This document shows, piece after piece, positions 1 to 10,997 of a stretch of DNA of 26,510 nucleotides (position 1 is its first letter; the number at the start of each line of letters is the position of its first letter). Where the stretch lies: assembly GCA_021464525.1 (NCBI GenBank), contig JADRCO010000782.1, forward strand, positions 1-26,510. The letters run 5' to 3'. A program made the translations under genes and the position numbers. The DNA comes from Rhizophagus sp. LPA8_4_AMF (taxonomy: Eukaryota > Glomeromycota > Glomeromycetes > Glomerales > Glomeraceae). The notes under the pieces were generated by a model that searched no databases, was not told the origin of the DNA, and was given only the letters and a program-made list of their open reading frames with translations.

Positions 1-1160
1 TATAAATTGAATATAATTTAAATATATATTAATTATAATTTAGATACTGATTTTGCGAAAATTCAATTTTCAGTATATTTTAAGTATAAAATAAGAAAAT
101 TAAGTATATTTTAAAGAAATTTAAGTGTATTTTAAATATATTTTAAGTATAAATTTTTTTTATAGGGTATAAAGGTAAGTATATGGTAGGTGTTATCCTT
201 ACAACATAGCTTTTTCATAATTGTATTATTTTTTCTGTATTTTAGTGTGATGTAATTACTGCTTTTATGTAAATATACAAGATTGCACTGTTAAAAAAAT
301 AAAAAAAATATTAACTGACTTGTTTGATCACAATTATTTAAAGGAAAAAGTATAGTTACATAATTTCTAGTATAACTATTATAATCCAAGATTTTTTTTA
401 TACTATTTAATATATGCACATCTAATAAAATAATATCAGCAAATTTGCATAATTATATATTTATTTGACTATAATAAATTTATTATAGAAATGGAAAAAC
501 TCAGTTCTTTAATTAATTTATTATGTTTAGCTGACATGTAATTATACAAATTCACTGATATATTGTAAAAAATATTAAATATTTAAGAAAAAACTTACTT
601 TTTCATTTTTTTTGAAATCTAATAATTTATTGAATAAAGCTTTTATTTAGGTTTCAAATATTTTATTTTAAAGAAAATATCAAAAAAAGTTTCAAAAAAA
701 TTTAAAATTACCTTATAAAAATTTAGAATTCCTATTACCAGAAAATTTAAACAATAAAATATTTTTTTCAAAAATTTTATTATTAATTTATTACTATTTA
801 TAATTTATAAATTATAAGTATGTTTTTACAGAGATATTATTAAAATAATACATAATTATCCAAACTAAATGCTTGTAAAAATTATTTTTTAACTTTTTCA
901 TATTTTAAATTCACTATATGATAGTAGTAGTTATATTGAAAATCACATGATTATACTTTTCCTTAATTTGTAATCAATGTTTGAATAACAAGTATAAATG
1001 CAAGTGTTTTTATCTAATTCCTTAGCAATTACTTAAAGAATGAATTTACTTTCTATAATTTTGTATAAAAAGAATAAAAAAGAAAGTTGATAAAAAAAGT
1101 GTACTTAAAATTGCAACAGTTTTACTATCTGTATTAGAAAATCAAATTAATAATAGATTA
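1..1160. other. AT-rich intergenic stretch, no gene seen
   Basis: No open frame of useful length or recognisable protein was found on either strand. The first 160 bases repeat the phrase AAGTATATTTTAA several times (about 73-160), a degenerate low-complexity repeat. The rest is A/T-rich with poly-A and poly-T runs and no clear promoter or RNA structure. Confidence 0.6.
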
Positions 1161-1622
1161 TTGCCATTTTCAGAAATGTTGACAATTTGAATGTTAATCA
1201 TTTTTGCAAACGAACACACCGAACACACATGAACTCATATGAACACACAAAAAATTTTACGAACCTGAAGTAGACATGTATAATTTTACTGCAAAACTAT
1301 TTTTATCATCATTAGAAACAAAAAAGTTTGGAAATTTTGAAATTTTATACCGAACACACTCCAAACACACTCCAACACACTGAACACACCGAACACAAAC
1401 AAATACAAGCAAATACAAGTGAAATACATATACGTTAATAATGTAAAATTAATATATTTTTATGTACACCACAAAGAATATGTTACTAAGTTTTGGTATT
1501 ATTTTATAAAGGAAGAAAAAATTGTTTTCTCATTTTTATAGCTGTGTTCGGTGTGTGTTCGGTGTGTTCGTTTTTGGAAAAATAATCAACATTCAAATTG
1601 TCAACATTTCTGAAAATGGCAA
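1161..1622. mobile_element. TA-flanked MITE-like element, ~70-bp terminal inverted repeats
   Basis: The left end begins TTGCCATTTTCAG at 1161 and the right end is its reverse complement ending at 1622. The two ends match for roughly 70 nt with a few differences and include a shared GAACACACCGAACACAC segment. Both ends abut TA dinucleotides (1159-1160 and 1623-1624), as expected for the target duplication of Tc1/mariner/pogo-type transposons. The interior (about 1210-1260 and 1350-1420) is rich in ACACC/GAACACAC repeats. No transposase frame is present, so this would be non-autonomous. Family assignment is inference from the TA and the inverted repeats. Confidence 0.7.
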
Positions 1623-1624
1623 TA

Positions 1625-2053
1625 AATTCAAATAATGAATAAATTTTAAAATTTTAAGTTTTAAATAGTATTTAATAATTAAATATTAATTGAATTAAAA
1701 AATATTGGCTAAATAAAATTGCAACCATATGAATTTTTTGTTTCAAAATAGGCCAATTATATAAAAATTACCATATTTTAAATGCTTATAACTTTTTATA
1801 TAGTCATTTTTTGAAAATCTAACTGGTAATTTAATAGTACTACTTATCAGTTTATTTCTTTAAAATTTTATAAAGTATAGATTTATAAAAATTTTATTGT
1901 TAAGTACTGACACCATATAAAAGTAATTATTATATATAGATTAATACAACTTTTTAAGTCTAATCTAAATTCAAAAAAAAGTGATTAATTAATAAATAAT
2001 ATAATTTATCATATGCATTTTTTATCAATGAAATTATTATTAGAAATAATGTA
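1625..2053. other. AT-rich intergenic stretch
   Basis: Lies between two inverted-repeat elements. I see no gene, RNA or regular repeat in it. Confidence 0.5.
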
Positions 2054-2197
2054 TTCACCGCACCCTGCGTTACAATTTTATATATATTTTTATGTTTATC
2101 ATTTGCCATTTTAAGGGGGGCGCGGTGTATAAACTAAAGATCGACATAAATAATTTACAAAAAAGGAAGGATGCATTGCAACGCAGGGTGCGGTAAA
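2054..2197. mobile_element. TA-flanked 144-bp MITE-like element
   Basis: Terminal inverted repeats of about 23 nt with the GC-rich core ACCGCACCCTGCGTT stand out from the AT-rich surroundings. The left arm runs from 2054 and the right arm, inverted, to 2197. They differ at only two positions (TTC/TTT near the tip and TAC/TGC inside). TA dinucleotides flank both ends (2052-2053 and 2198-2199). The centre has a G-run and GCGCGG (about 2115-2124). There is no coding capacity beyond chance frames. Likely a non-autonomous mariner-type element. Confidence 0.65.
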
Positions 2198-2677
2198 TAA
2201 ATTCACTCTTATTATTATTACTATTTTAATACTTGATATAATTAATATATTACTTTTGTAAATATTAATTGACTTGATCATATAAAACATATAAATATAA
2301 GGTTTGCCCATTTTAACTTGTCCGATATTGGATTGTTAAGTTTCATTAAAAATTAGGGTTCAACCCAATTTTCAAATCAAGTATTAGCTTCTCTAGACCT
2401 AGTTTGAGCACTAAAACTACTAGTTTGGAACCAAACCCAAGTTAGTTTTAAAACTATTTAACATCCCTACATAAGACTCAACTTTATTACAATTAAATAA
2501 AACACGGAATAAATTTTTAATGGATGGCGCTTAACTGTATTTTGAATAGTTATGAAATTATGAGTTGCGAGTTGCGATTAGTAGGGTCTAATTGCGGCTA
2601 CGTCTCTAGGATTTTGACCCATTGTGTGTAATCTACTATATATGGGTGGTAATCCTCAACTGTCATACATAATACTT
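2198..2677. other. Intergenic stretch with possible hAT-like terminus
   Basis: No gene seen. Read on the minus strand, the segment ending at about 2472 begins TAGGGATGTTAAATAG, which resembles the terminal sequence of hAT transposons, followed inward by several copies of a GGTTTGG/AACCAAAC-type motif (about 2345-2440). The opposite end and an 8-bp duplication were not identified, so this is only a suspicion. The remainder up to 2677 has no recognisable content. Confidence 0.3.
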
Positions 2678-2679
2678 TA

Positions 2680-2761
2680 GTATGGCACGCCAGGACAGAC
2701 AAAATTGCGTTTAAGCAAGCGTTTAAATAAACGCAATTTTGTCTGTCCTGGCGTGCCATAC
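2680..2761. mobile_element. 82-bp foldback element, perfect inverted repeat, TA-flanked
   Basis: Two arms of 34 nt inside flanking TA (2678-2679 and 2762-2763) are exact reverse complements (2680-2713 against 2728-2761), separated by only 14 nt. The tip reads GTATGGCACGCCAGG. Counting the flanking TA, the paired length is 36 bp. Perfect arm identity suggests a recent insertion or an active fold-back MITE of the mariner/pogo type. A transcript of this stretch would fold into a near-perfect hairpin, so a small-RNA role is an alternative. Confidence 0.75.
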
Positions 2762-2763
2762 TA

Positions 2764-3501
2764 CACACCGCCAAAGAATTTTTTTCATTTATGTATTATG
2801 CGGGCTTTTTTACCATTTTGGACACAGCCGTTTATCTGGATCAGAATTATCAGATTCAGATTCGATGAAACAAATTTATCATAAGCTAACCTACCCGATT
2901 CATGCGAAAATTAAATAACTTAGATTAATAATAAACGTTACATCAGTACACAAATTCATAATAAATACGGATTTTGCTCAAATTGTGGAGTTTGGATAAT
3001 AAGTAGATCTCCTTTTTTATTTGTAAAGAAAAATGTTAAATGAATTGCAGCATAATGATCCCCCTAAAAAGAATGTTCTTAAACGAAACTTCGTTCATTT
3101 CAGCATTGATCACCACGTGAGAACCTTTTCTGGATCAGAGATGGTCGATCAACAAACAATATTTTAAATTGTGAGCATGGATATTGTATTACATTATTGT
3201 TTAAACTACAACGAAAATAAAGAATAAAAAAAGGTTTTTGTGAAATGGTGGTTGTGAATGTATCCACATGCAATGTCGATCCATTGTTTCTATTTTTTTC
3301 AAGATTATCATTAAAATTAAAATTAGGGCGATTTCGGAAAAAAAACCGGCTATAGGAGGGATGAAATATCATGCCGAGATAATAGCGTCGAGCAAAAAGT
3401 ATCGACGGGAAATTTGTAAGAAATTTGCAAATATGATACAATATCAATTATATTTTGGAAAATTTTATCAGTTGATAAATTAAAAAATATTATAATTATT
3501 A
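2764..3501. other. Intergenic stretch, no gene supported
   Basis: Small frames of up to 115 codons occur on both strands, but they overlap each other, are rich in F/I/N/K as expected from AT-rich noise, and match no family I know. A CACGTG hexamer lies at 3114-3119. Confidence 0.5.
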
Positions 3502-3741
3502 GGATTTTATAATTTTTCGCACCTGCGAAGTATCGCACCCTTTTTTGTCACCTGTGTCACACCCCCTCCTTTTTCCATTTTTCATATGTATTCCGGGGAC
3601 TTAGAAATTTTTTAGTTGTGAAAATTCTATTTTTCACACACCATGTTAAATGTCACATGTTTAATTTTGCCCGGCATTACATAATTTTGCCCAGGATTTC
3701 CAGGGTGCGATGTATCGCAGATGCGAAAAAAAACAAAACCC
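3502..3741. mobile_element. TA-flanked 240-bp MITE-like element
   Basis: The left end (GGATTTTATAATTTTTCGCA, from 3502) and the inverted right end (GGGTTTTGTTTTTTTTCGCA, ending at 3741) share inverted repeats of roughly 45 nt, including CTGCGA and ATCGCACCC. Identity is moderate, about 80% by eye. TA flanks both sides (3500-3501, 3742-3743), consistent with a mariner-type insertion. The interior carries repeated TGTCAC and GCCC-type phrases and no transposase. It is more diverged than the 82-bp element, so probably older. Confidence 0.6.
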
Positions 3742-4015
3742 TAATTATTAATATTAAAAAAATGGTAAACTTTATTAAAATTTTTTTTTTTTTTTTATTT
3801 TAAGAAAAAAGAAAAATTTTAGATTATTTTTATATTTATATGATTGAAATATTTTTTTTATAAATACATAGTAATAAAATATGCTTTGATACATTAAAGA
3901 ATTTACAGGGATATTTATATTCTCCCAATTTATCGTAACATAAAAGAATAAATTTTAAATGTTGAATGTGTGTGCTTATATTAGATATTATGCGTGAAAC
4001 TTTATATAGCAGAAT

Positions 4016-5747
4016 TTATGCGTCAGCCTTTACTCTTTCTTTCCTTTCTTCAACGTTGTAGTCATGGTCTTCGTTTGCTAATTCTTCAAGAGACAAACCT
4101 TTTGTTTCAGGAATAAATATTGAGAATAAACCTCCAATAAACATCCATGCGGCAAAGATTAAAAGCAATTGTCCTACAAATGCGTTTGATCCACCAATGT
4201 CTTTTAGTTTTGAGAAACCAACTTGGGCAACAATAGCTCCAAGTTTTCCAGAGGCAGCTGATATACCATGACCAGTTGATCTGTAACGTGTTGGGAAAAC
4301 TTCTCCTGGCACAATGAATGTTGTTGTGTTAGGACCAAAATTTTGGAAGAACTGGAATTAAGGTAATATATAATTTAGCGATAAATAATATACATTAGGA
4401 TGTGAAAAGAAAATAAGGAAATAAAGTTTAAATACCTGTAACAATGTGAATAAGGTGATAAAAGCTGGAATAGAATGTTCCTTGAGTGGATTAAAGGCAG
4501 CACCCATGACAATAAATAGTACAGTGAGGACGGCGAAACCCATTATTTGAATAGGTTTTCTGCCCCATTTATCTACCAAAGCTACGGTAACCCAATAACC
4601 AGGAACGGTACCCATGATAGTGATTATAATATTACCAACAGCCATATTTTTGAGTGAATTATAAGCTCTTAGATTAAGATCTGCTTCATGGGTGTCAGCG
4701 TAGCCAATGGCACTCAAAATGATTCCGTTATTAAGACCGATTCCATAAAAAGCAATATCCAACGCAAACCATGACATAGAGGTTCCTAGTAAAACTTTTC
4801 CATTTTTCCATTTTCCGAAATAACTTATGAAATCCGACCAGCTTGCTTTTGGAACATCGACATGATTGCCTGGTTCCTCATTTTCATCTTTTGTGTCAGT
4901 TTTTTGCAAATAGTTGGTGATGTCCGAAGTTGCTTTATTGACATCGTATTCTACGTCCATAGTATATCGAGGGGTTTCTGGAATTGTGAGACGGAAGTAT
5001 AGAGCCGCAATACCGGGAATAGCACCACAACCGAGCACTATACGCCAACAATAATCAACCGCAGAAACATCATCGATAATTGCACTTCTAAAAGCTGCCA
5101 AAACGATAAGTGCTACAATAGCTGAGCCTAAAATTCCAAATCCTTGCATAGCAAATACTGAGGCCATCATAGCACCTCTTCTTTTTTTTGTGGCGAATTC
5201 AGATGTAATAATTGCGGAAAGAGGATAATCTCCTCCAATACCGACACCCATTATTACACGCCAAAACATGATAGTACCGACTACTGTAACAGCACGACTT
5301 TGACCGGCCAACGATGAAGCAACTGTCGCAACAATAATGATCATTAATTCAACACCATACATCTATAAAAGTGAATTATACATTTTCAAAGTTAATAATT
5401 ATTTAATTAAATTAAATTTGAATTTTTTCACGTAAAATATTTACCTTCTTTCTCCCAAGACGATCTGCCAAATAACCGAAAAATAATTGACCAAGTAAAG
5501 TGCCGATAGAGCCTGACACTTTCAAACCCAAGTCGATATCTGCAGGAGTCTTACCACCATAATAAACGTACCCAATCATAGTGGAAGCGAAATTGACAGC
5601 AAAAAGATCGTACGCGTCCATAAAAAAGCCGGTACCAGCTACCAAACACGCACGAACATGTTGCCAGCCAAATTCTGCATCATCAATCTCTTTAAGAGCC
5701 GCTCTACGTTTATCGACATCAACCGTTACTCTATCGGACGAAGACAT
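4016..5747 (-). CDS. PHO84: High-affinity H+/phosphate symporter, PHO84 type (3 exons)
   Basis: Proposed exons are 5747-5445, 5362-4436 and 4351-4016, joined by introns of 82 and 84 bp (donors GTAAAT and GTATTT), giving 521 residues. This is a plasma-membrane major facilitator (phosphate:H+ symporter family) taking up inorganic phosphate with protons. The family signature GGDYPLSAIITSE lies at residues 144-156. The three acidic positions known to matter in the fungal homologue PiPT are present: FFMDAYD in helix 1 (D44), D146 in the signature, and D303 in WFALDIAFYG of helix 7. PETPRYT, a hydrophilic central loop (about 250-285), WGRKP after helix 8 and a C-terminal PETKG (491-495) fit the 12-helix layout. 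Length and sequence agree closely with transporters from Glomus-type fungi, where the family serves phosphate uptake by extraradical hyphae. Whether it is the main transporter or a paralogue cannot be told here. Confidence 0.96.
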
Positions 5748-7653
5748 TATGATAAAGGAATTAAAGGTTTTTTTTTGAAAGATTATTTATCTAATTATAT
5801 ATATCGTATTTATATTTAATGACAAGATCGATCCTATTATATACTCATATGCTAATAAAATTAAATATCATTAAGCAATGGACATGAATTCACGACGAAG
5901 GGGAAAATTGAGAGCTTTATATTAGCAAAAATTTCATTCTAATTATATAATTTATTATTATGAACTGGAACAGGCAACAGGCGTTAATCTCGGTGATTGT
6001 TGTTCTGAAGACAGACAATCTAATTAGCGATCCGGTTTTTAATCCGGTTTCGGTGTTTCGGTAATACAGATTTAGTAACTTTTAGAAACTCTAAAATTAA
6101 TAGGGGAAGATTTGATCTGGATGAATATTTTATCCATATTAATACTAACCGAAAATGAAAAATAAAATTTTAAGAGCGCTAAACCATGAATTGCAAGAAT
6201 TTTTAATATATTCCTATAATAAACGAATGAATTTTTAATATTCCGATAGTTGAATTTTTAATTTTACTAAATATGTTTAACCATCATCAAATTTTGAGTA
6301 TGATCAACAAAATATGTTTGAAATACAGCATGTTCTAAATAGAAAATGGAAATTTATATATATGATTTCAAGCTGCACTTTTATTTCGGAATATTTTTTT
6401 ATTTTTTCTTCTTCGAATTGTCATTGCCTTTAACCCGCCGATATATTTATTTTTTAACTAATAATTTTTATTATGATTATCAAAATAATTAAATAATTAT
6501 ATTATTATATTATTTTTTTAAAAAATATATATATAATTCTTTGTTAAAAAAAAAAAAATGACGTTATCAAGGTAATATAATTCTCCAATAAGATATTAAG
6601 GAAACAAAGAAATTATCATATAGGAGTTATATATTATTGATTTACTATATTAGTCGTTTAGTTGAATGAAAATTTATGTACGCCAAACTTTATCATTTAA
6701 CGGAGTAATCCGAGTACAATTTCGATATAAGATAAAATTTATATCCGGATTATGTTTAATTGCCAAAAATGATGGACATGGGTCATATTTTAGAGCATGA
6801 TCTTTTTAAAAGATTATCAGGGTTAACAGGATTTTGATTGTGTAATGTGCTGTACAAAGTTACAATATTTGTTATAGTTAAAAAGTTTAAAAAACTATAC
6901 GTCAAAAAAAAAACATTGAGCGATTAGTAAGCGTTGTTTTACATTAAAACAGCCAAACGACTATAGTTGATTATAAGTCGATTAGTTGATTAGCTGATTA
7001 GTTGAAGATTTTCCCATAATCACTTGGATCTTCTGAAATTTATTTGAGAAAAGGAAAAAAAAACAATAGGTTTCATTTTTGAGTAATGGAGTGTTGAAAT
7101 TTGCCAACATTCTAAAGAAAAAATATCTTATTGATTGGCTTGGGAAAATCATTAACCATCTATGACACATAATAATAATTATTATTATAATAATATTTCT
7201 AAAGAGTTCTGGGGGAGATTTCTAGAATTGCAAACTTTACTTTGTGCTCATTTACTTGCATTTAAAAACTATGTACCGGGGAATTTTTAATGCATTATGA
7301 AACCAAGTTATGAATTTGCCATTATTTAAGTTTCTTTGTATCAATAATGAATGGATTAAATTTGTTTTTCCGTTCCGTTCCGTTTCAATCACCTCATAAT
7401 TTATTCATTTAATTGGCCTATTTGTATTTTTTATATAAGGTATTTTTATTCACAAGTCGGACAATATTAACCCCGAGTCTAAAAGTTACATCGGACTTTT
7501 TTTTTTACGAACCCAGCCTCGTGTTTAAGTAATATTTTTTTGTTTTACAAATAAAAAAGCACGTTACATTTTATTGTGTTCATTAAAAATCTCTTTTTTC
7601 ATAATTATCTAAGATTAAATCAGATTATGAATTTGTAAAAAACTTGTTTAATT
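5748..7653. other. 1.9-kb intergenic region (promoter side of the transporter, 3' side of the GTPase)
   Basis: No gene that I can support. The first few hundred bases should hold the transporter's promoter and 5' leader. At 6980-7003 an 8-base unit GATTAGTT/GATTAGCT/GATTAGTT is repeated three times. Elsewhere there are poly-A/T runs and short TA repeats (6525-6560). The frame at 6982-7170 on the minus strand is low-complexity and has no family resemblance. Confidence 0.5.
5837..5843 (-). promoter_or_regulatory. Candidate TATA box of the phosphate transporter gene
   Basis: On the minus strand this reads TATATAA within GTATATAATAGG, about 90 bases upstream of the proposed ATG. The spacing is plausible, but in such AT-rich DNA the motif carries little weight. 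No CACGTG/CACGTT Pho4-type box was noticed in the nearest few hundred bases. Confidence 0.3.
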
Positions 7654-10273
7654 TTAACATCCAAACCTTACAAGACTTTGTAACATAGAACGTAAGTGTT
7701 TCTCGGTTTCTACCAAATTATCTCTTCTTTTACTTATATTTTCATCTTCCTTAATTAATTCGGTAATTTCAAAATCTTCTTCTCCTTCCATAGGTTCACA
7801 TGCATCAAGAAATTTTTCTTCAATATCTTTTGCGAAGTTGTCAATAAATGCATGAATTATTGTCATAGAAACCATATCTCCGTATCTTTTGAATGCAATT
7901 TTAAAATATGACATAGCGGATGCCATTATCTCAAACGTATCCTGATTTCCATTTATTACACGGGCCGTAAATAGTGACTTGTTATTTTCTTCAATTGCTC
8001 CTTGAATATTTTTTAAATATTCAGTCTTTGAGAAAATCATTGCGCCCTCGTCTAAAGTAAAAGGAAAATCGCTTCCCTCTATGTCATTTATAAAATCAAT
8101 AAATTTCTCAGTATTCTGTTTACATTCTTGAAGAAATTCCATTGCACGAAATCTTTAGAAAAAATGGAGAATTTTAGGTTAAAAAAAAAATTCACTACTA
8201 AAAGATGGATAAACCCTTATAACACATACTTAATTCTACCAACCAAAGCCGGAAAACGTGAAAATGTTTTATCAGCAGAATCATTTATATGTTTCGTCAT
8301 AATTTCGTTAATTTCATGTAAACAATTAAGAGCTGGTGATTTCCATTTTTTTTGATGTTTCCTTATGAGACTGACCACGGAACTATAAGGGATGAAGCCA
8401 GGTAACAAACGTCCACGTGCTTTACTGACACTATCAGATACATCAGTCTCTTTAATTATTTGTAATTCATCATCATTATCCTCTTTTATTTCATCTGTAG
8501 GTTGTAGGAATTCTTTTAAAGTATCAAATCTCTCACTACCAATTTCAAAAATTGGACGAGTAGAGCACAGGTTATGCTTAAAATTTCTTAATTCCTTATT
8601 AATTTCTTGCCATAAATCCGTATGATCATTAGAACACGAGATTAAATCTCGAATGGAATTGGCGCATTTTTTTATCATTCGGAAAAGTTCGAGTCGTGGA
8701 TTGTCTCCAAGTTGCTCAGGAATTTGGTCAAGTTCTTCGTGAACCTGGAAAATTTATCAAAAATAAACAAACAAATCAAAATAATCAAAATAATAAATAT
8801 TGGGTAAAAGTCAATAGAAAGAGGGGGAAATTCAAAATTTTTTTATTGGTTCACTTTGCCATATGAACAAAATTAGCAAAAATTCTGGATTTCCCCTTTT
8901 TAACTGAAACGCTCCCATTATATAATAAAATATACGTACCTTTTCAAGTTTATCTTCAATTTCTTTTTTAATTGATGGAAGGGTACGCTTAATTGCATCG
9001 ATTAACAAATCAGATAATTTCTTTTGTAAATGTACAACACCCAAACGATCTCTTATATAAAAACTTCTCCAAGGTTCTTCTTTATCAAAGAACTATTTAA
9101 CAAAATTAGGATAAAAATTAATTTGAATAAATAATCAATTTATGCAATTTGAATTGTACTAACGTTCTTTTCATTTTTCCGAGCTTCTTTAAATGTAATT
9201 CCTTCCTTTAATTCCTTTGGCTTTGGGTTTCTTACAACATAATATCCAAGGGCCAATCTATGTGCATCACCTCTCATAATTTTCATCCAAGTATCATGAG
9301 TGCCTTCCTCGATTGTATCTGGTTTTGTTAGAACGCCGAGAGTGCGAAGACCTTGCTTATCAGCTTTCTTTGCAAGAGTTATAATAGCTTGATTATCTAT
9401 TTCGTCCTTACAACTAATAGTTGCCACGATAATAGACTTTTCTTTTGAAATATAATTTTCGACTAATTCTTCGATTAATCTTATGAATCTTTCATCTTCT
9501 ACTTTTTCAACATGACCTTTAAAAATGATAATAAATTATATAATGTTAGAATTTTGACATAAAAATTTTTAGTAGATTAATATAATATAAATACTTACGA
9601 ATAATTCCGGGCAAATCTATTAAACTAAGATTTGGAACATTTGGTCCCTTTATTTCCAAACAAACAACATTTTTCGTAAATTTTAAAGTGTTCTTATCTG
9701 CATCCTCTTCATAACTTAAACTTTCAAAATCCCAATCAAAATAATTTTCAGGGTCACTATCAGGATTTAAAAGTGCTTTTTGAGCTCGACGAGCAACTAT
9801 TTCCACGTCATTCGGATGAGTAATAATTCTGCCAAATTTTGTTTCTTCAGGACGAATAAGTTTTTCATTAAAATTATCATACTCTTTACGTAAAGAAACC
9901 TGACATGACCATTCGCTAGAAGTTTTGATTAAACGTATTTCCATGACACATCTTGTACATGTACCATCTGAACGAGGTAACTACAAAAAAAAATTATTAA
10001 TTTCAAAGGCTGAGTATGACGTATTAATTTTGAAAAAAACAAAAGCGTTCATTTCTCGTAAAGTCAAAAATTTTTTTTTTTTACCTGGATTCCGGAAATT
10101 GCTTCTAATAAACTACTTTTTCCAGCTGACTGATTCCCACAAAAAACCACGGTTGGTAAGTCAACGGCGGATTGCGCTCCCATACGACGCAATTTATTTA
10201 AAATTTCAATGTATTTAACTGCATTTTTAGCATAAGAGCTATCTCCAATAGTGAGGGGTAGAAAATCACTCAT
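7654..10273 (-). CDS. Dynamin-superfamily large GTPase, Mx-like (6 exons)
   Basis: Proposed exons are 10273-10085, 9980-9599, 9516-9164, 9092-8940, 8744-8230 and 8152-7654, giving 696 residues. Introns are 104, 82, 71, 195 and 77 bp, and all phases agree. The G domain has the P-loop GNQSAGKSS (46-54), the switch-1 region GTCTRC with its threonines (69-74), DLPG (185-188) and TKPD (254-257). After it comes a helical stalk region with RGRLLPGF (about 469-476), which resembles the RGRELPGF of animal Mx proteins, then a C-terminal GTPase-effector-like region (about 530-696). No pleckstrin-homology or proline-rich tail is visible, which also fits Mx-like rather than classical endocytic dynamin. 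The family hydrolyses GTP and self-assembles on membranes or filaments. The role in this fungus is unknown; mitochondrial, vacuolar or defence-like functions are all possible. The start at 10273 is the first ATG in frame. The 195-bp intron is the least certain. Confidence 0.9.
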
Positions 10274-10340
10274 TTTTTTTAAGATGAAAAGAAGCAACTA
10301 AAGGTGTTTCGTTTGTAAAAAAAATATTTTGAAAATTAAA

Positions 10341-10420
10341 GAATAAAATTTTTTTTTTTTTTAAAAAAAAAGAATAATTTCCTTTTGAAAATTTTTTTTT
10401 TTTTTAAAAAAAAAAGGAAT
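10341..10420. repeat. Paired T-run/A-run palindromes
   Basis: Two adjacent blocks each consist of about 14-15 T followed by 9-11 A. The second is bounded by TTCCTTTT and AAAAAGGAA-type sequence, so it can fold as a hairpin. They lie 70-150 bases upstream of the GTPase start codon. Such poly(dA:dT) tracts often exclude nucleosomes at promoters; that role here is inference. Confidence 0.5.
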
Positions 10421-10901
10421 GAAAAGATAAGAAAACAATTATAAAATCATGTCTATTTATTATATTCGAAACAATTGGTTTGAACCACTTCATACTCCGT
10501 TCACGTCTTGTTTTATCATTTTTGAATAAAATTTACTTTCTCGGAAACAATTATCAGAACCGCAGTTCAATGCCAAAATGTCAAAATTTATCACGGAATA
10601 ATATTATTCATATTTACGTCAAAAAAAAACATACAAAAAGCATAATATGATGATTGGCGTGGTGCCAAGACCAAATGTGTATATTATTATTGTATTAGTA
10701 GTGTACAAACAACAAAAACAGTAGTAAAATTTGGGACTTTCAAATCTTCAAATTCCAAGGAAACTTCCAATGCACGTATATATATATAACAATAACGGGA
10801 GCTTAGAAGTGAAATTGGAAGCTTCCATGCACATCATTGTTCAGCTAACGTAGTTCATTACCAAAATGTTTAATGAAAGTGAAATTGTCGTTATAAGAAT
10901 T

Positions 10902-10997
10902 GATTGGTAGATTCGTAAACGTGAGATATTTGAAGATTTTGATTGGCAATTCGGTACAAGTGATGTTTGACGTATTTGATTGGCTAAATTTCACGTG
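10902..10997. promoter_or_regulatory. Three CCAAT motifs in a degenerate ~38-bp repeat, with E-box
   Basis: GATTGG (CCAATC on the minus strand) occurs at 10902, 10941 and 10978, spaced 39 and 37 bases, with partly similar sequence between the copies. A palindromic CACGTG sits just after the third at 10992-10997. CCAAT boxes bind the HAP/NF-Y complex and CACGTG binds bHLH factors such as Pho4 in yeast. The orientation favours the minus-strand GTPase gene, about 630-720 bases away, but either gene could be served. Confidence 0.4.

Noticed and set aside
2111-2311. 66-codon minus-strand frame
   Set aside because: It runs through the inverted repeats of the MITE-like element at 2054-2197 and AT-rich flank; low complexity, no family.
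3100-3538. Overlapping frames of 62-115 codons on both strands
   Set aside because: Mutually overlapping, F/I/N/K-rich and without a family match; typical of chance frames in AT-rich DNA.
5581-5778. 65-codon plus-strand frame
   Set aside because: Antisense shadow of the first exon of the phosphate transporter.
8392-8625. 77-codon plus-strand frame
   Set aside because: Antisense shadow of exon 5 of the dynamin-like gene.
9925-10218. 97-codon plus-strand frame
   Set aside because: Antisense to exons 1-2 and intron 1 of the dynamin-like gene; no independent support.
10650-10680. Possible RNA hairpin TTGGCGTGGTGCCAA
   Set aside because: Only a 5-bp stem; no tRNA T-loop (GGTTCRA) or other RNA-gene hallmark nearby.
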